Source: an uncultured Mucilaginibacter sp.
GTDB taxonomy: Bacteria > Bacteroidota > Bacteroidia > Sphingobacteriales > Sphingobacteriaceae
Direction: 5' to 3'
DNA: 6,147 nucleotides
NCBI GenBank assembly: GCA_946479225.1
Contig: CAMLFI010000167.1
Span: 1-6,147, forward strand
The notes beneath the pieces are model-generated. The model saw only the letters and a list, made by a program, of their open reading frames with translations, was not told the origin of the DNA and ran no database searches. A program made the translations under genes and the position numbers. Shown here one piece after another: positions 5,797 to 6,147 of the stretch. Position 1 is the first letter of the stretch. Every line of letters starts with the position of its first letter.

Positions 5797-6147
5797 TTAA
5801 TAAGATTCTAATTCGTTTTTTACCATCTCCATTAACCACATAGGCGTTGATGTAGCGCCGGCTATACCTACCGCGTCGCCGGGTGAGAACATAGACGGAC
5901 TTAACTCCGCAACCGAAGAAATAAAATAAGTATCGGGATTATGTTTGCGGCATACTTCAAACAGCACCTTTCCGTTTGATGATTTAACGCCGGAAACAAA
6001 AACTATTTTATTATGCTTTTTTGCAAATTCAGGCAGGTCCTTGTCGCGGTTTGATACCTGGCGACAAATGGTATCATTAGCATTCAGCTCATAACCACGG
6101 CTCAGCAATTCATCTTTTATCTTGTAAAATTTGTCTGTGCTTTTAGT
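5797..6147 (-). CDS. ispH: 4-hydroxy-3-methylbut-2-enyl diphosphate reductase, C-terminal part
   Basis: IspH makes isopentenyl and dimethylallyl diphosphate in the last step of the MEP pathway, using a [4Fe-4S] cluster. Only the last 116 residues are in the window. The frame stays open to base 6147 (TKSTDKFYKIKDELLSRGYE at the edge), so the start lies to the right and the TTG at 6108 is internal. Visible landmarks are NDTICRQVSNRD, holding the third cluster cysteine (E. coli C197); KSSNG, matching the Ser-x-Asn substrate site; and AGATSTPMWLMEMV, whose Ser matches E. coli S269. The first two cluster cysteines and the catalytic Glu would be upstream, outside the window. The gene converges on the A-type Fe-S carrier and shares its terminator. 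Confidence 0.95.
   Translation of the reverse strand, partial: TKSTDKFYKIKDELLSRGYELNANDTICRQVSNRDKDLPEFAKKHNKIVFVSGVKSSNGKVLFEVCRKHNPDTYFISSVAELSPSMFSPGDAVGIAGATSTPMWLMEMVKNELESY

Overview
The window looks like chromosomal DNA of a Bacteroidota bacterium, most likely Sphingobacteriaceae (Mucilaginibacter/Pedobacter type). The reasons are a DnaA with Bacteroidota-style domain III and IV motifs, a TAnnTTTG promoter box instead of a sigma70-type -10, A-rich leaders in place of Shine-Dalgarno sites, a small outer-membrane beta-barrel ending in Phe, and an IspH tail of the GATSTPMWLMEMV kind. The genus is inferred from memory of such proteins, not from a search. It reads as core chromosome: no IS element, phage gene, CRISPR array, tRNA or rRNA is visible.

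Layout, left to right. (1) Three rightward genes at 1-1316: the 3' part of a secreted beta-barrel protein, a 68-aa eight-cysteine protein of the Cys-rich CWC type, and an unrecognised 133-aa protein 7 bp after it. (2) A convergent gap at 1317-1421 with an intrinsic terminator for dnaA and a degenerate 7-bp tandem repeat. (3) dnaA, leftward, complete at 475 aa. (4) A 344-bp gap, 2850-3193, upstream of dnaA, with a block of extreme AT content and a possible rightward promoter and 48-codon ORF. (5) A leftward two-gene unit: a 176-aa membrane-anchored protein of unknown function followed 4 bp later by a short methylmalonyl-CoA mutase catalytic subunit that has no B12-binding domain. (6) A divergent rightward A-type Fe-S carrier gene (HesB/IscA/ErpA) with a clear Bacteroidota -7 box. 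(7) A perfect 15-bp bidirectional terminator. (8) The 3' part of ispH, leftward, running off the right edge.

Functional links. DnaA starts chromosome replication. The mutase interconverts methylmalonyl-CoA and succinyl-CoA and must take its cobalamin domain from a protein encoded elsewhere. The A-type carrier and IspH are a plausible functional pair, because IspH is a [4Fe-4S] enzyme of the MEP isoprenoid pathway and A-type carriers deliver such clusters. The remaining genes are small conserved-looking proteins without assigned roles. I found no convincing new defence or mobile system. The best leads are the membrane-protein/mutase pair, the CWC/133-aa pair and the unexplained dnaA upstream gap.
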